DNA of 64,000 nt from Orobanche coerulescens. Its lineage: Eukaryota > Streptophyta > Magnoliopsida > Lamiales > Orobanchaceae. Shown here one piece after another: positions 10,858 to 22,295 of the stretch. The stretch covers positions 85,045,644 through 85,109,643 of the forward strand of contig CM065809.1 in NCBI GenBank assembly GCA_033398695.1, written 5' to 3'. The notes beneath the pieces are model-generated. The model saw only the letters and a program-made list of their open reading frames with translations, was not told the DNA's origin and searched no databases. A program made the position numbers and the translations under genes. The first letter of the stretch is position 1, and each line of letters begins with the position of its first letter.

Positions 10858-11406
10858 TTAAGAAATAAATAGTTCGGGGTATTCCACCCGCATCTTCTCT
10901 TCCGTCTCCCAAGTCGCCTCTTCGACTCCATGCCTTGACCATTGAACTTTAACCAGTGGAATGGTCTTATGCCGAAGTTGTTTCTCACGGCGCTCAAGAA
11001 TCTTCACGGGTTTCTCCGGAAAGGTAATATCCTCGGCAATATCAATCTCACTGTAGTCGATAATGTGGCTCGGATCCGGTACGTACTTCCTCAACTGGGA
11101 CACATGAAAAACACTATGGACGTGACTCAATGCTGGAGGCAACGCCAAGCGATAAGCTAAATCTCCAACTCTGTCCAAAATCTCGAAAGGTCCGATATAC
11201 CTTGGACTGAGTTTTCCGTTTTTCCCGAAGCGGAAAACTCCTCTGGTCGGCGATACTTTGAGCAAGACGTGATCCCCCACTTCAAACTCCAAGGGTCGAC
11301 GACGAGTATCGGCGTAAGATTTCTGACGACTGGGCCGTCGAGAATCGATCTCGGATAATAGAAATCTTTTCCTTGGTCTCCAATAACATATCCGGTTCCG
11401 TCCCAA
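10858..11406 (-). pseudogene. Integrase C-terminus and chromodomain, frameshifted from integrase core
   Basis: The last part of the pol polyprotein. It contains FEVGDHVLLKVSP, then [18 protein letters not shown] (the integrase C-terminal module), then SHVHSVFHVSQLRKYVPDP, and ends VKVQWSRHGVEEATWETEE followed by YPELF, the chromodomain-like tail. In chromoviruses this tail follows integrase and is thought to bind heterochromatin marks. The frame differs by one base from the integrase core. The shift lies at about 11330, where the core frame reads FSTAQSSEIL and this frame reads SRQKSYADTRRRP. After the stop the sequence runs into the PPT. Confidence 0.88.
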
Positions 11407-12211
11407 CTAGCTCAGAAGCCTCGTCCCAACATAATGGCGACCTACATCGCCTACCATAGAGTGCCTCGAAGGGTGCCATTTTGATCGACGCATGCCAACT
11501 ATTATTGTAAGCAAACTCGATCAACGACAAGTGAAGCTCCCAATCATTACTCCAGTCTATGGCACAAGCCCGCAACATATCTTCCAAAGTCTGAATCGTC
11601 CTCTCTGTTTGACCGTCCGACTGAGGATGAAAGGAAGTGCTCAATCTCAACTCAGTACCCAGAGCCTGATGAACGGCCTGCCAAAAATGCGATACGAAAC
11701 GGCCGTCTCGATCAGAAACAATGGTCTTGGGGGCACCGTGTAACCTCACGATCTCAGCGATAAAGGTTCGAGCCAGTCTATCCGATCCCCAAGTATCCTT
11801 AATACCCAAGAAGTGTGCAGACTTGGTCAGCCTATCGACAATTACCCAAATCATATTCATTCCGGCCCGAGTTCTCGGCATGCCAGTGATGAAATCCATA
11901 GAAATGTCTTCCCATTTCCACTCGAGAATGGGAAGCGGTTTCAACAACCCCGCTGGTCGTTGATGTTCGATCTTGACTTGTTGACACGTCAAGCACCGTA
12001 GTACAAACTCCATAACATCCTTCTTCATGTTATTCCACCAAAAAGTACGCTTCAAATCTTTGTACACCTTACTCGTCCCGGGGTGGATTGAGTAAGGCGT
12101 AGCATGCGCTTCTTGGAGAATTTTCTGCCTCAACTCTAAATCGTTCGGAACACAAAGCCTGCCCTGAAATCTCAGAATACTATCCTCGTGAACCATAAAG
12201 CCAGGAGCTTT
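11330..12211 (-). pseudogene. Integrase core of Tekay-type element
   Basis: DDE integrase joined to the RT/RNase H frame by a single in-frame TGA at about 12212; the same frame resumes with KAPGFMVHEDSIL. It shows the zinc-binding-type segment (HPGTSKVYKDLKRTFWW, then CLTCQQVKIEHQRPAGLL), the catalytic Asp context MDFITGMPRTRAGMNMIWVIVD, the second Asp in IVSDRDGRFVSHFW, and the Glu in HPQSDGQTERTIQTLEDML. It also carries the ALYGRRCRSPLCW motif typical of plant chromoviruses. The catalytic triad is intact, so the element appears recently inactivated. Confidence 0.9.
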
Positions 12212-14222
12212 TCATTTAATTACATCTTCCTTCAGTTGAGAAATCATCGGGTCACTCCACTGCTTCCCTTTGATGTCATCAACTAAAGACGAAGTAATTT
12301 CGAGAGTACACAGCTGTCCCTGTACTCGTTGAAGCCAAACTTCTATCCCTTGCTCAATTAAGTCCTGACGAATTCTCATCTGAGGTGTAAGAACCTCGAG
12401 CATTTGAAGAGACGCCGATTTGCGGCTCAAAGCATCCACAACGACATTGGCTTTCCCGGGGTGGTAAAGAATTTCCAAATCATAATCCTTTAACAACTCT
12501 AACCAACGTCTCTGTCTCATATTCAGCTCCTTCTGACTGAAAATATATTTCAGGCTCTTGTGATCGGTATAAATCCAGCACGGTGAACCATACAAATAAT
12601 GCCGCCAAATCTTGAGTGCGAAGACAATTGCGGCCAACTCTAAATCGTGAGTAGGATAATTCATCTCATAAGGCTTTAATTGTCGAGACGCAAAAGCTAT
12701 CGTCTTATCATGCTGCATAAGCACACAGCCCAGGCCTTGACCCGAAGCGTCACTATAAACTGCAAAGCCCTCGCTACCATGTGGTAAAGTTAGAATCGGC
12801 GCTGAAGTCAATCGTCTCTTCAGTTCATCGAAGCTCTGTTGTCTCTCATCCGTCCAGATAAACTTTTCGGTTTTCTGGAGCAATTTTGTAAGCGGCCGAG
12901 CGAGTTTCGAGAACCCCTCGACAAACCGACGGTAATACCCAGCAAGGCCCAAAAAGCTACGAACCTCCTTAACATTCTTAGGCGGTGCCCAATTTAGCAC
13001 TGCCTCAATCTTCTGCGGGTCTACACGAACCCCTTCGGCCGAAATCACATGGCCGAGAAACATAACTTCTTCCAACCAAAATTCACATTTCGAGAATTTT
13101 GCATAGAGGTGCTCGGTTCTCAAAATGTCTAATATCAAACGCAGGTTTCGGGCATGTTCCTCCTTATCTCGAGAGTAGATCAAGATGTCGTCAATAAAGA
13201 CGACTACACATCTGTCGAGGTACTCGATGAATATCTTATTCATTAACTGCATGAAAACTGCCGGTGCATTAGTCAACCCAAAAGGCATAACTACAAATTC
13301 ATAATGCCCATATCTCGTCCGAAATGCCGTCTTCGGAACGTCTGACTCCCTCACCCTGAGTTGATAATACCCGGATCTTAAATCAATTTTCGAGAAAACT
13401 GCAGCCCCTTGCAATTGATCAAATAAATCGTCTATACGAGGCAAAGGATACTTGTTCTTGATGGTTACTTTGTTCAGCTCACGGTAGTCAATGCACAAAC
13501 GTAGTGAACCATCCTTCTTCCTCACAAAAAGAACAGGCGCGCCCCAAGGCGAAGCGCTCGGTCTGATGTACCCTTTTTCCAAAAGTTCTCCCAACTGAGT
13601 CTTCAATTCCTGCATCTCGGAAGGTGCCATCCGATAAGGTGCTTTAGAAATCGGAGCCGCATCTGGCTCCAAGTCTACGGTAAATTCTATCTCTCGATCT
13701 GGCGGTAATCCCGGGAGGTCATCCGAAAAAACATCGGGGTACTCACTAACAACCGGAATCGAAGAGAAATCGATTTCATTTCCTTCCGTATTCAAGGCAT
13801 AACACCAATAGCCCGCACAACCTTTATTCAAAAGTTTTACGGCCTTCATGGCACTGATAAGTAACTTGGATAGTCCCGACTTATGCCCCAAAAATGAGTA
13901 CTCAGATCCGTCTTTAGTCATCATGGTGATAACCTTAGTACGGTAGTTCATAATCGCTTGATGACTATCAAGCCAATCTTCGCCGAGGATCACATCCTCA
14001 CCTTCCATATCAACTACAATTAAATTTGATAACCAATCCATACCGGATATAATCACCGGAAAATCTCTAATCTCCCGGTTCCCCACAATTCTATCCCCGC
14101 TCGGCAGTTTCACGATGAAGGGATCGCAAGCAGTCAGACAAGTTATATTCAAACGGCGTACACACTCCAAAGAAATAAAAGAATGTGTAGCACCCGAATC
14201 AAAAAGTACAGTTGGATGAGAT
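12212..14222 (-). pseudogene. Protease-reverse transcriptase-RNase H of Tekay-type element
   Basis: A long open frame that continues upstream of its first usable codon into the protease active site [12 protein letters not shown] (about 14160-14220). Then [18 protein letters not shown] and [20 protein letters not shown] begin the RT, with [11 protein letters not shown], the FGLTNAP motif and the catalytic [12 protein letters not shown] (the F-x-DD variant). RNase H follows: [36 protein letters not shown], then [10 protein letters not shown] and DALSRK. All catalytic Asp residues looked for are present. It makes cDNA from the element RNA. The lack of an upstream ATG is normal because pol is made as part of a polyprotein. 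Confidence 0.92.
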
Positions 14223-14259
14223 AGGATATGAATGGTACTGAAGCCACCGCCACGCCGAG

Positions 14260-14590
14260 TTAAATGCCTCGACGCATCTCATAAACTCGTGGTTGCACCG
14301 AACCGACGCTAGAGTTTCCTCCAAAGATTCTAACCCCGTCCCGGCCCCTGCCGAAATTCTCGCCGAGGTTGACCGGTGGGCGAAGCCCGAGTGTCCAAAG
14401 TCCGATTCGGCTCGGAACAATAAGCCGCTCTATATCCCTTCGTCCGCACGTGTGACACTTCAACGGTGGAAAGTGGCATTCCAAATTAATGTGGCCCGAA
14501 CGGCCACAATTATAGCAAGTCACCGCGCGATTTGTGGTACCCAAGTAGGACGGTAACCCCTCTTTCCTTTATTAGAACGCGACGATCGTC
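14260..14590 (-). pseudogene. Gag zinc-knuckle segment, flanked by frameshifts
   Basis: CYNCGRSGHINLEC is a canonical CX2CX4HX4C nucleocapsid knuckle, followed by KCHTCGRRD. The preceding basic stretch (GRSSRSNKGKRGYRPTW) is in a different frame by one base, and the upstream gag frame ends in a stop at 14600, so two frameshifts separate this segment from the gag body. In a working element it binds genomic RNA. Confidence 0.85.
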
Positions 14591-14599
14591 CGTGAGCAG

Positions 14600-15457
14600 T
14601 TAGTCGTCTGTGACTTCGAAGTTGCCACTCTTAGAGTTAGAAAAATTACCCGCTACTTTCTGCTTCTTCGATTCTTCCCCGGTATCGTTGTCGGGGCTTA
14701 ACATATCATGGGCTAAAGCTCTGTCCTGGTATTCCTTCAGTGTGGTGCAAGAAAATCCGGCCATGTACCGCCGTAAGTCCAAATTCATTCGCATATCAAA
14801 ATAACGGATCTTATCACGCTCGTTACGCACTTGATGCTTCACATGGATCAATTGTTGGTTGTACTCCACGATCGCCTGCGAAACGGGAATATCTTGTGGT
14901 TTAGCCTCGAAGAAGGCTCGGATTCGGCTCTCTCGTACCGGCCAAGGACAAAACTCGGCCTCCAAGAGCTCCTTAAATTCATCCCACGAGGCAATACGAT
15001 CCTGTGGCTTGATGACCTTCCACCAAGTAGCGGCCTCCTTAGTGAGGAAATACTGAGCAATCGGTACTTTCCTCACCTCGGGGCAATCAATTGCCTCGAA
15101 AATCTTCTCCAATTCTGCTAGCCAATCTTCCCAGCCTAACGGGTCTGTGGCACCGCCAAACTGTGGAGGGTGCATACGGATTACATTCTGAAGCAAGGCA
15201 TCCGTGTTTGGGTTCGGGTTATTCAGCTGAACAGTTTGGGCCAAAATAGTCATTTGAGTAGCCAATTGTTGAAGTGCATTCGCCACTCCAACGTCCGCAA
15301 TGTTCCCCTGACCGTCTGACTGGTCGTGCTGACTCTCGGTGTCGGGATGCACCGAGTTCGACAAACTGGGGTTGGTCGACCCCGCAACTGAACTGATGGA
15401 AACGGCCGCGCCACGACCTCTTCCTCGTCCACGGCCACGGCCCCTACCAGCTGACAT
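14600..15457 (-). pseudogene. Gag capsid region of Tekay-type element
   Basis: Starts at MSAGRGRGRGRGRG (ATG at 15457), which I prefer over an in-frame upstream ATG because the Gly/Arg N-terminus is a plausible gag start and lies about 240 bp downstream of the PBS. The capsid domain shows HPPQFGGATDPLGWEDWL, then EKIFEAIDCPE and ATWWKVIKP, then LEAEFCPWPVRE, the usual plant gypsy retrotransposon-gag pattern. The frame closes at a TAA after EVTDD. A zinc knuckle follows in another frame. Forms the virus-like particle in active relatives. Confidence 0.88.
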
Positions 15458-15685
15458 ACTGAAGAACACACAAGTCACGTAAGCACAATTCAATCACGCG
15501 TCATCAAAGTGTCCGATTCTCAAGAATACCGATAAAAGGAAGCAAAACGAATAAGGAAACACCAGAAGAGTGAGAGGTCTTACAAGTACCGGTCGCACTG
15601 TGATGATGGCAGAGTAGTGATACTGCGAACAATTAACGACTCGATCGACCCAAAAGACCGACAGCCTAGGTATCCATAGACCTAA

Positions 15686-15697
15686 GCTCTGATACCA
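15686..15697 (-). other. Primer binding site of Tekay-type element (Met-i)
   Basis: Minus strand TGGTATCAGAGC, a perfect initiator-Met tRNA match, five bases from the LTR end. Confidence 0.9.
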
Positions 15698-16237
15698 TAT
15701 TCTATAACACCCCCAAGTTATTCAGGGATATTACAGCGCCGTAAGCCCTGCCGTGGGACCCATAAGGCTAAACATACGCGGAACCATAAAATTTGACCGA
15801 TAAGGTCTACACACAATGGAATGAAAAACAATACAAAGGTATTCGAAACATAACCAATGTATTCACAAACATCACAACTCGAATCAATACTTCGGCAAAC
15901 ACAGGCCGGAACATCAAGGAAAAGGGAAAACAATACTCGAGTATTCAATAGCCAATCCAGTACAACAACACTGAACGGGAAACTCCAAACATAACTGGAA
16001 GAAAGACACAGTATCACACTTGCCCACCATCTTTATGCCGACCCGATACCTGCCCGTCCGCTCTCCTGGAACCTGAAATACATAAAAAGTATTTCCCCCA
16101 TAAAGGGGTTAGCCGTCGAATAGCTAGTGCAAGTATATCAAGTATGAAATACAATACTCCTCGACAATAAAGTAAATGTAACCGTCAATTCATCAATTCA
16201 AGACTAGTATTCCGGAATAACTAAAATCTCATGACGT

Positions 16238-16425
16238 ATGTGAATGCCGTAGAAACGGTTCGTTCATATCATACGCCGTTACATGTAGGAATGCCGTCAA
16301 AACGGTTCGTTCATTACATGCCAACAATACATATATGAATGCCGTAAAAACGGTTCGTTCATAATATGCCATCAATATATCTATGAATGCCGTAAAAACG
16401 GTTCGTTCATGATATGCCATCAATA
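16238..16425 (-). repeat. Tandem hairpin array in Tekay 5' LTR
   Basis: Same four units as at 9401-9590, essentially unchanged. Confidence 0.85.
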
Positions 16426-17182
16426 TTTCTTACTTTCAAAGTCGAGAACGTACAATCATAAATGTATACTTGCCTTTGAGACATCGAGAAATCGAACGGA
16501 GGAAAGGTATAAGTTCGGTAGGTCCAAGAACGCGCTTCCGGCACCTAAACGATTCACAAGGAATATGACAATTAATTATCCATACTCAAATTACACGAAG
16601 AGACTCCCGAAACTCGTCTACGATCCAAGAAAAATACACGGGTGAACGACTCAAGGTTGGGAAATCACCCAAACTCCCACAAGTCCGAAAACGTCACAAT
16701 TCAACCCGTAAAATCGTAAGAAAACACGCATACGATATAGATATATCAAAACCTCAAAGTTCTCAAGCTTCAATCGGATAAAACGGACGGATCTACGAAA
16801 ACCCCCAAAATCCAACACAAAATTCAAAGTGTTCTTGAATAAACTTTCAATAATCCGATGAATACTCAAACATGTCCATAATCACGCATATACCACTTCA
16901 TACTCCATGATTTTAACATCCAAAACGTCAATACCCATACAAGATCGAGAATCAAGATGTTGAAGAAATTACCTCTTGAATATCCAAGCTCTATGATCCG
17001 AGGAATACGCGTTAGATCGACTATCCGGGCTTCCTAACTGAACGAAAACGGTAAAAATCCAACACACAAGTGATAGATGCGAGAAAACTCCTCCACTCAA
17101 CTCTCTCTCTCGCAGGTGGAAGAAGGGAATGGAGGAAATGAGCTGCAATCTCGCTTAAAAAGCCGAAATATGCAGTTGACCG

Positions 17183-17465
17183 CATTGTGTGCCGCGGCTC
17201 ATCCCAGGTGTGCCGCACGTGCCTAAAAATTGTTCCTGTGTTTCGGCGGTGCCGCGGCTCGGCCAGTGTGCCGCGGCACCGGCACACGGTTTTGGCCGGG
17301 ATGCAACACCGGTGTGCTGCTCGGCATAGGTGTGTCGCGGCATTGACTCAAGAAGGTGCGCAGCACTGCCGGGCGCAGCCGCGGCACCCGCATCCCGCTC
17401 GGCCAGGTTTAGGAAATGTGTGTGCCGCGGTGCACACTCCTTGTGCCGCGGCTCACACCCCCTTC
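17183..17465 (-). repeat. GC-rich palindrome block in Tekay 5' LTR, diverged
   Basis: Homologous to 10350-10616 but with several dozen substitutions and indels by eye. The first perfect palindrome has become GTGCCGCACGTGCC; only one GTGCCGCGGCAC survives (17268-17279). Confidence 0.8.
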
Positions 17466-17667
17466 GGGTCCTAAAATGATGAAAAATGACCCGGAAAGAG
17501 AATAAAAGCAATAGGATTCAATGTCTGGGCAACAATAACACGAAATAGAAGTACGGGAACCCCAAAACGGTGGTTCCAAGCAATGATTACAAGGGTTCGC
17601 CCAACAAATCACGATTCGAAGAACAAGAAGAGGTTTGAAATGACATGACTTTCGACCGGGTATTACA

Positions 17668-18534
17668 TTTATTTTACTAGAAATATTTGTATCTAGGATG
17701 CAATTTTAAATGTAAAATTTATATGTAATGACGAAGACCGGAGGAAGATCCGTTTCGAGAAGACGAAGATTCAAGACGAAGACTTGTAATTAGATTACAG
17801 ATTTTTTGTTTTCTAGGAACGGTCTATGAATCATATCTTGGTAGCAACTAGGTTGTGAATGGTTGTTTCATATTATATGAATGCCCCAAACACGCATAAA
17901 TAAATTAATGTGCAAAGTGTAACATTAATCGTGAAAATTCTCCCACAACAAATTATTAAGTTTATAAGGTTTCAAGGTTTTCCTTCCCTCCATCGAGCTA
18001 TCGGAAAATTGAAATCCAAACTGGATGTGCTATGCTTCCGAGTTATTAGGGTAGTCGTTCGGGGAGGATAGATAAATTACCGAGAGCGCATTGGATGCCT
18101 CCGGTTGGAGCAAATTTTATCCCTAGAAACCTGATAGGTTGCCGGATAAGATTTAATTGTGAAACTGATTTGCGTCGATGGTATAAACTTAACTTGTTCA
18201 CGAACCATAGAAACCGTATAGGTTGAGGGGAGTGAACAAGGGGAAAAAGAAGATCGAATCATGCATTAGATAGGTTGGTGTTGGACACCACTTTATAAAA
18301 ATTAATAGACTAGAAAGCTGTTCGGTTGCCCTCTATTAAGATTTATAAAGAACTCGATCACCACTATGAAGTAGTGCGACGATACTTCCGGATTTCACAT
18401 GGGAGTGTGTTGTTCCGATAAAAATAGTGGGAGCTGGGTAACAAGAATAGAAAAGACCTTAATTCTATACTCAGAACATAATATAACAACTCACTAATTA
18501 ATCTGTTATACTTAATGCAGACATAACTCTCAAT
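17668..18534 (+). other. Copia A leader, continuation after the nested element
   Basis: Non-coding. Homologous to the leaders of B (about 26212-27080, minus), C (42780-43401, minus) and D (about 33945-34806). Starts with the second TTTAT target copy. No gene seen. The long conserved leader between PBS and gag is a family trait. Confidence 0.75.
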
Positions 18535-19399
18535 ATGACAATGAAACCACTCGCAATTCTACTCGAAAAGAACACCCTGATTGGACCTAACTTTGTGTAC
18601 TGGCTCCGCAATATGATGATTGTCCTCAGTATAGAGGCACTGGGATACGTCTTGGAGACGGACATTCCGGCGCCTCCTGTGCGGACCAGAGCCAATCAGA
18701 AAGAGATTGAAAACCACGAAAAGTGGGTTAAGGATGACATAAAAGTCCGTGCGTATATTATGGCTTCTATGTCTAATGAGCTTCAGAGAGCTCATGAGAA
18801 AATGACTTTTGCTAGGCAGATTCTATCTCACTTAATCGAACTTTATGATGAGCACAGCAGAACTGCTAGATATGAGATATCCAAGCAACTGTTCGGTGCA
18901 AGGATGAAGGAAGGTGAAAAGGTTGGGGAACACATCCTCAAAATGATATCCATGATCGAGATATTGGAGGCTCTTGTTTTTAAAATGGATACTTCTCTCC
19001 AAACCGACCTTATACTACAGTCTCTCCCTGATTCCTTCTCACAGTTTGTTATGAACTTCAACTACAATGAGATTGCATGTAACTTAGCTGGGCTAATGAT
19101 CAAACTGGTGACCGCTCAGTCTCAGATGAAGACCCCGTGGATGAAGGAGTCTGCCCTTGTGATTTCTTCTGGACCTCGGAGGTCTAAGAACAAGAAGAAA
19201 AAGACCAAGAAGCAAATTGGACCACATGTCAAGGACTTCAAGGGCAAGGGCAAGGCCCCAACGGTTCCGAAGAACAAGAAGAAGAAGGATGCTTGTCTCA
19301 AGTGCGGTGAGCTGGGCCACTGGGCTAGAGACTGTCCGATTCTTCATGGCACTTCAGGTACAGAACTTTTAGTTTTGGAAACAAATTGTTCTGCTACTG
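18535..19399 (+). pseudogene. Copia A gag, truncated by a gypsy LTR
   Basis: Starts MTMKPLAILLEKN at a start codon shared by B, C and D. The N-terminal two thirds is a copia-type gag (UBN2-like): NFVYWLRNMMIVL, then YVLETDIPAPPVRT, KVRAYIMASMSNELQ and QLFGARMKEGEKVGEHILKM, then LPDSFSQFVMNFNYNE. A Lys-rich stretch precedes the zinc knuckle CLKCGELGHWARDC. About 288 codons are open and free of stops. At 19400 the frame runs into TGTAACACC, the edge of a gypsy LTR; in D the same sequence continues uninterrupted into protease. The protease, INT, RT and RH of A are not in the window. Confidence 0.9.
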
Positions 19400-20262
19400 T
19401 GTAACACCCCCAAAACCAAACGGGAATATTACAGTGCCCTGGGCCCCACATTGGAACCCACAAGGCTAAAATCATTTTCGCAAATGTTTAAAAATGTCAA
19501 AAAGTCCTTTGAAAGTACACACACACGCAGCGGATAAAAACACAGTTCAAAGAATATTGAAAGCCATTTTAAATATACACACGCAGCGGATAAAAACACA
19601 ATTAATTACATTTGAAGCGGAATTAGAAAACAGAAAAGAATACACAATCCCAACAATCACGCCATAGCCAGTATCACCGGAAAGCTCATCCCTTCACGAC
19701 CGCTACTAGCTCGAACTCCGAGTACCTAAAAGATAAAGCCCACGACGGGGTCAGCCATAATACTCAACAATGATAACGATCACATCACAAAAACAATTAC
19801 ATATCAATGTAATCTACAGAGTAAGAACATTCCCCATGTATTTTACCGAAGTAACCTTACCAACCTGTCACAACCATAACAATCAATTCTTACCATATCC
19901 CACGCCTCGTGTCCTTAAGTAATGAACGAATTCAAATGTAATTACCTGTACTATATTCGAAACGATACCAAAATTCCCAAACTTATCATATCTCAATTAT
20001 AGAATGATCTGGCCAAGGCTAACTCTGTCGGCTAGGTCGCACAATCGGATCCCAATCCTGATAAAATCCATATCACATGGCACACCTGTAATCCAACTGT
20101 TCTGAGACAATAGCAAGTCCCGAATATCAATGCAAAACATGAACGTTTACACAATCAATAATGATAAACAATTAATGCATCACAACGGAAATATCAATGA
20201 CATGATATTTCCACACAAGATCAACAAAGGATCAACCACGAACGAGAATACCATGATGTGGT
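19400..20262 (-). repeat. Gypsy LTR fragment G, inserted in copia A gag
   Basis: Begins TGTAACACCCCCAAAACC, the terminal motif of chromovirus LTRs here in minus orientation (LTR end first). The candidate target duplication is TACTG (19395-19399). It contains a direct repeat of CGCAGCGGATAAAAACACA near 19536 and 19582. No coding sequence. It is truncated at 20262 by copia B, so its family and the rest of the element are unknown. Confidence 0.75.
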
Positions 20263-22281
20263 TGTTGGGATTCGGTGCCTAAAAATGAAGGCCCAACGGA
20301 AGTGGTAAAACGAAAATTAATTCGATCCGAATCCCTACGAGGATCGATCGAGCTACGTATATACGAATATGTAAACGAAAAACAAGAGTCATAAGAAACT
20401 AACCCTCGAAGTCCGTTGATGAAATGGTAACCTTCTCTTGAGCTATTCCCCAAGCTTTAGTTTGATCTCTACGAGTTCAATCCGCTCCAAGCCCTTGACC
20501 GATCCAACGCCGAAAACACCGCGTCTCTACTTGCCACGCACCGAAAAGACGATCGAAACAACAACACTCGATTAACCTCTAAGGTTACGGCTAGAATCAA
20601 GTGATGAAGCTTTTATTACTACACTCTAAGTGTATAATATATCTCTCAATAATTTTCTCTCAATTTTTCTCCACGAAAAATGAAGAAGAAGTTAATGAAG
20701 AAGATGAAGATGAGTGTTAAACTCAAAGTCTATCTCTCTCTCCCTATCCTCACGTTTGAAAGCTTGTTCAAACAAGTGATGAGAGTCTTCATTTTATTCC
20801 CCATAAAATCCTCCCAAATCAAGACCAAATAATTAAAATGAATTAATTAAAAGATCTTGTTCCCTTGATAATTCAAGTCATCCACCAACTAAGGTGAAGA
20901 CTATGACCAAAGAAAAGAGGAGGGAAAATGGGATGGCCATCTAGAAGGAGCCGGGATGAGTTCGGTTCGTTTCGGACTCCTGTGAGTCCAAACAGATAAA
21001 CTCCTATTCCGTTCCGATGTATTTGTGTCGTTTAATTAATCCAATTAATTAATCATATCAAATACAAAATAACATAATTAATTTCTCCAAGAAATAATTA
21101 TATTCATGAATTAAATTAATCACCCAGTAATATATTTAATTCATTAGGCCGTAAATTAATTTATCCAATAAATTAATTTAGACATCCAATGTCCCAAAAT
21201 CAATTAGACATCCAATGTCCAATAAATTAGATATCTAATATCTAATATTTATAATGAGAGAACAAGCTCGATTCATTCTGTCGTCAACCCTATTGCACGA
21301 CTCAGTAGGTTCGTCTCAGTCAGTAATGGGAGGAACCAAAGAGTAGTAGCACCACCTAGCCAGCCTGGCGGCCTACACTGTACCCCAACTGAGAACGAAT
21401 GTTGGGATCATTCAAGAACCATTCTGTCGTGAATACCAGTATACGTATAAACCCTTCTTTCAAATGTCCTGATCAAGTTATAGGGTCACGGTAAGTCAAA
21501 CCCTATATGTACTTGACGCTATGCATGCGTTAATGCAAATCGACATCATCGAGCTGTCATGTATCTAATACAACTAGCTCCAATGCTTTGGCCAAAGACT
21601 TATGATCTCATCTGCCAATAACCGCATAGGACATATAAGCCGCTCACTAACGGGAGAAAGAATTCTATCTTGGTATTCAGTAGGACCTGCTACTTGCCCG
21701 TCAAGATGCACGTCGAGGTTGACCCCCGCCTCCCGGTTTATAGGGCCGAACTACTCTAATGAAAATCTTGACATCACAAGCACATACCTACTAAATCCTC
21801 AAGTCGAAGGTTCACGAATACCTATCACAACCTTTCAATTCTGTCATTGACTGTCCCGGAGTGAAATCCGTGTGACGAATCGAGGGTGAGTCGGTTCGAG
21901 TATACTAATCCAATTAGCATACCTATAACGTGTGCTCCCACTAACCATTAGCGTTCGACAGGCACTCTCCATGTCAAAGAACACGTCATACAAGTCTTCA
22001 CATAAACTTAATGCCCAGTCAAGTTTCATCGACTTGCGAACGATTAAGTAGTTGAGCTATAAACCTTTCTAGTACCGACCTCCTTATCCAATAAGGAGTG
22101 GAACGTTTTGCTCTCAAATACATAGACTAGTTTCTATACGTATATTTACGAGTTAGGAACGCCAGTAACTACCAGTAAATAAAGAAACATTCATTGCCTT
22201 ATATAAATGATTTACATAATTACAAGTACAATACCCTCACTCAACATCCTCTGAGTGGCATTCGAGGGCATATTCCTAACA
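20263..22281 (-). repeat. 3' LTR of copia B
   Basis: 2,019 bp, starting TGTTAGGAATATGCCC in element orientation and ending CGAATCCCAACA. The cap-proximal hairpin is at 20969-20993 and the sense 61-codon ORF at 21844-22029. Confidence 0.9.
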
Positions 22282-22295
22282 ATCTCCCACTTGCA
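22282..22295 (-). other. Polypurine tract of copia B
   Basis: Element orientation TGCAAGTGGGAGAT immediately before TGTTAGG. The same tract occurs at C (30212-30225, minus) and, as GCAAGTGGGATAT, at D (38211-38223). Confidence 0.75.

Larger units (their letters stand above)
8866..17667 (-). mobile_element. Tekay/Del-type chromovirus (Ty3/gypsy), near complete, nested in copia A
   Basis: 8.8 kb with two LTRs (8866-10822 and 15703-17667), PBS (15686-15697), gag, PR-RT-RH, INT with chromodomain, and PPT (10823-10839), all on the minus strand. Target duplication TTTAT at 8861-8865 and 17668-17672. The empty site is visible in copia D at about 33937-33957 (GCCTATTTATTTTACTAG), which proves the insertion boundaries. 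The LTRs differ at roughly 1.5 % outside one GC-rich block, so insertion was fairly recent. Coding is broken by at least three frameshifts and one stop. Confidence 0.93.
15703..17667 (-). repeat. 5' LTR of Tekay-type element
   Basis: 1,965 bp. Near identical to 8866-10822 except in the GC-rich block. Its PBS-proximal end reads TATAACACC on the plus strand where the other copy has TGTAACACC, so the terminal TG/CA is mutated. The hairpin array is at 16238-16425 and the GC-rich block at 17183-17465. Confidence 0.92.
6108..19399 (+). mobile_element. Copia element A, 5' part, carrying a nested chromovirus
   Basis: 5' LTR 6108-8106, PBS 8108-8119, leader 8120-8865 and 17668-18534, gag 18535-19399. 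The leader is split by the chromovirus at 8866-17667 and gag by a gypsy LTR at 19400. The left flank GTAAG (6103-6107) is the candidate target duplication. A belongs to the same family as B, C and D (LTRs of about 2.0 kb, same gag). Its pol and 3' LTR are not in the window. The clade is possibly Tork/Angela-like, from the roughly 2-kb LTR and INT motifs of its sisters, but this is weakly supported. Confidence 0.85.
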
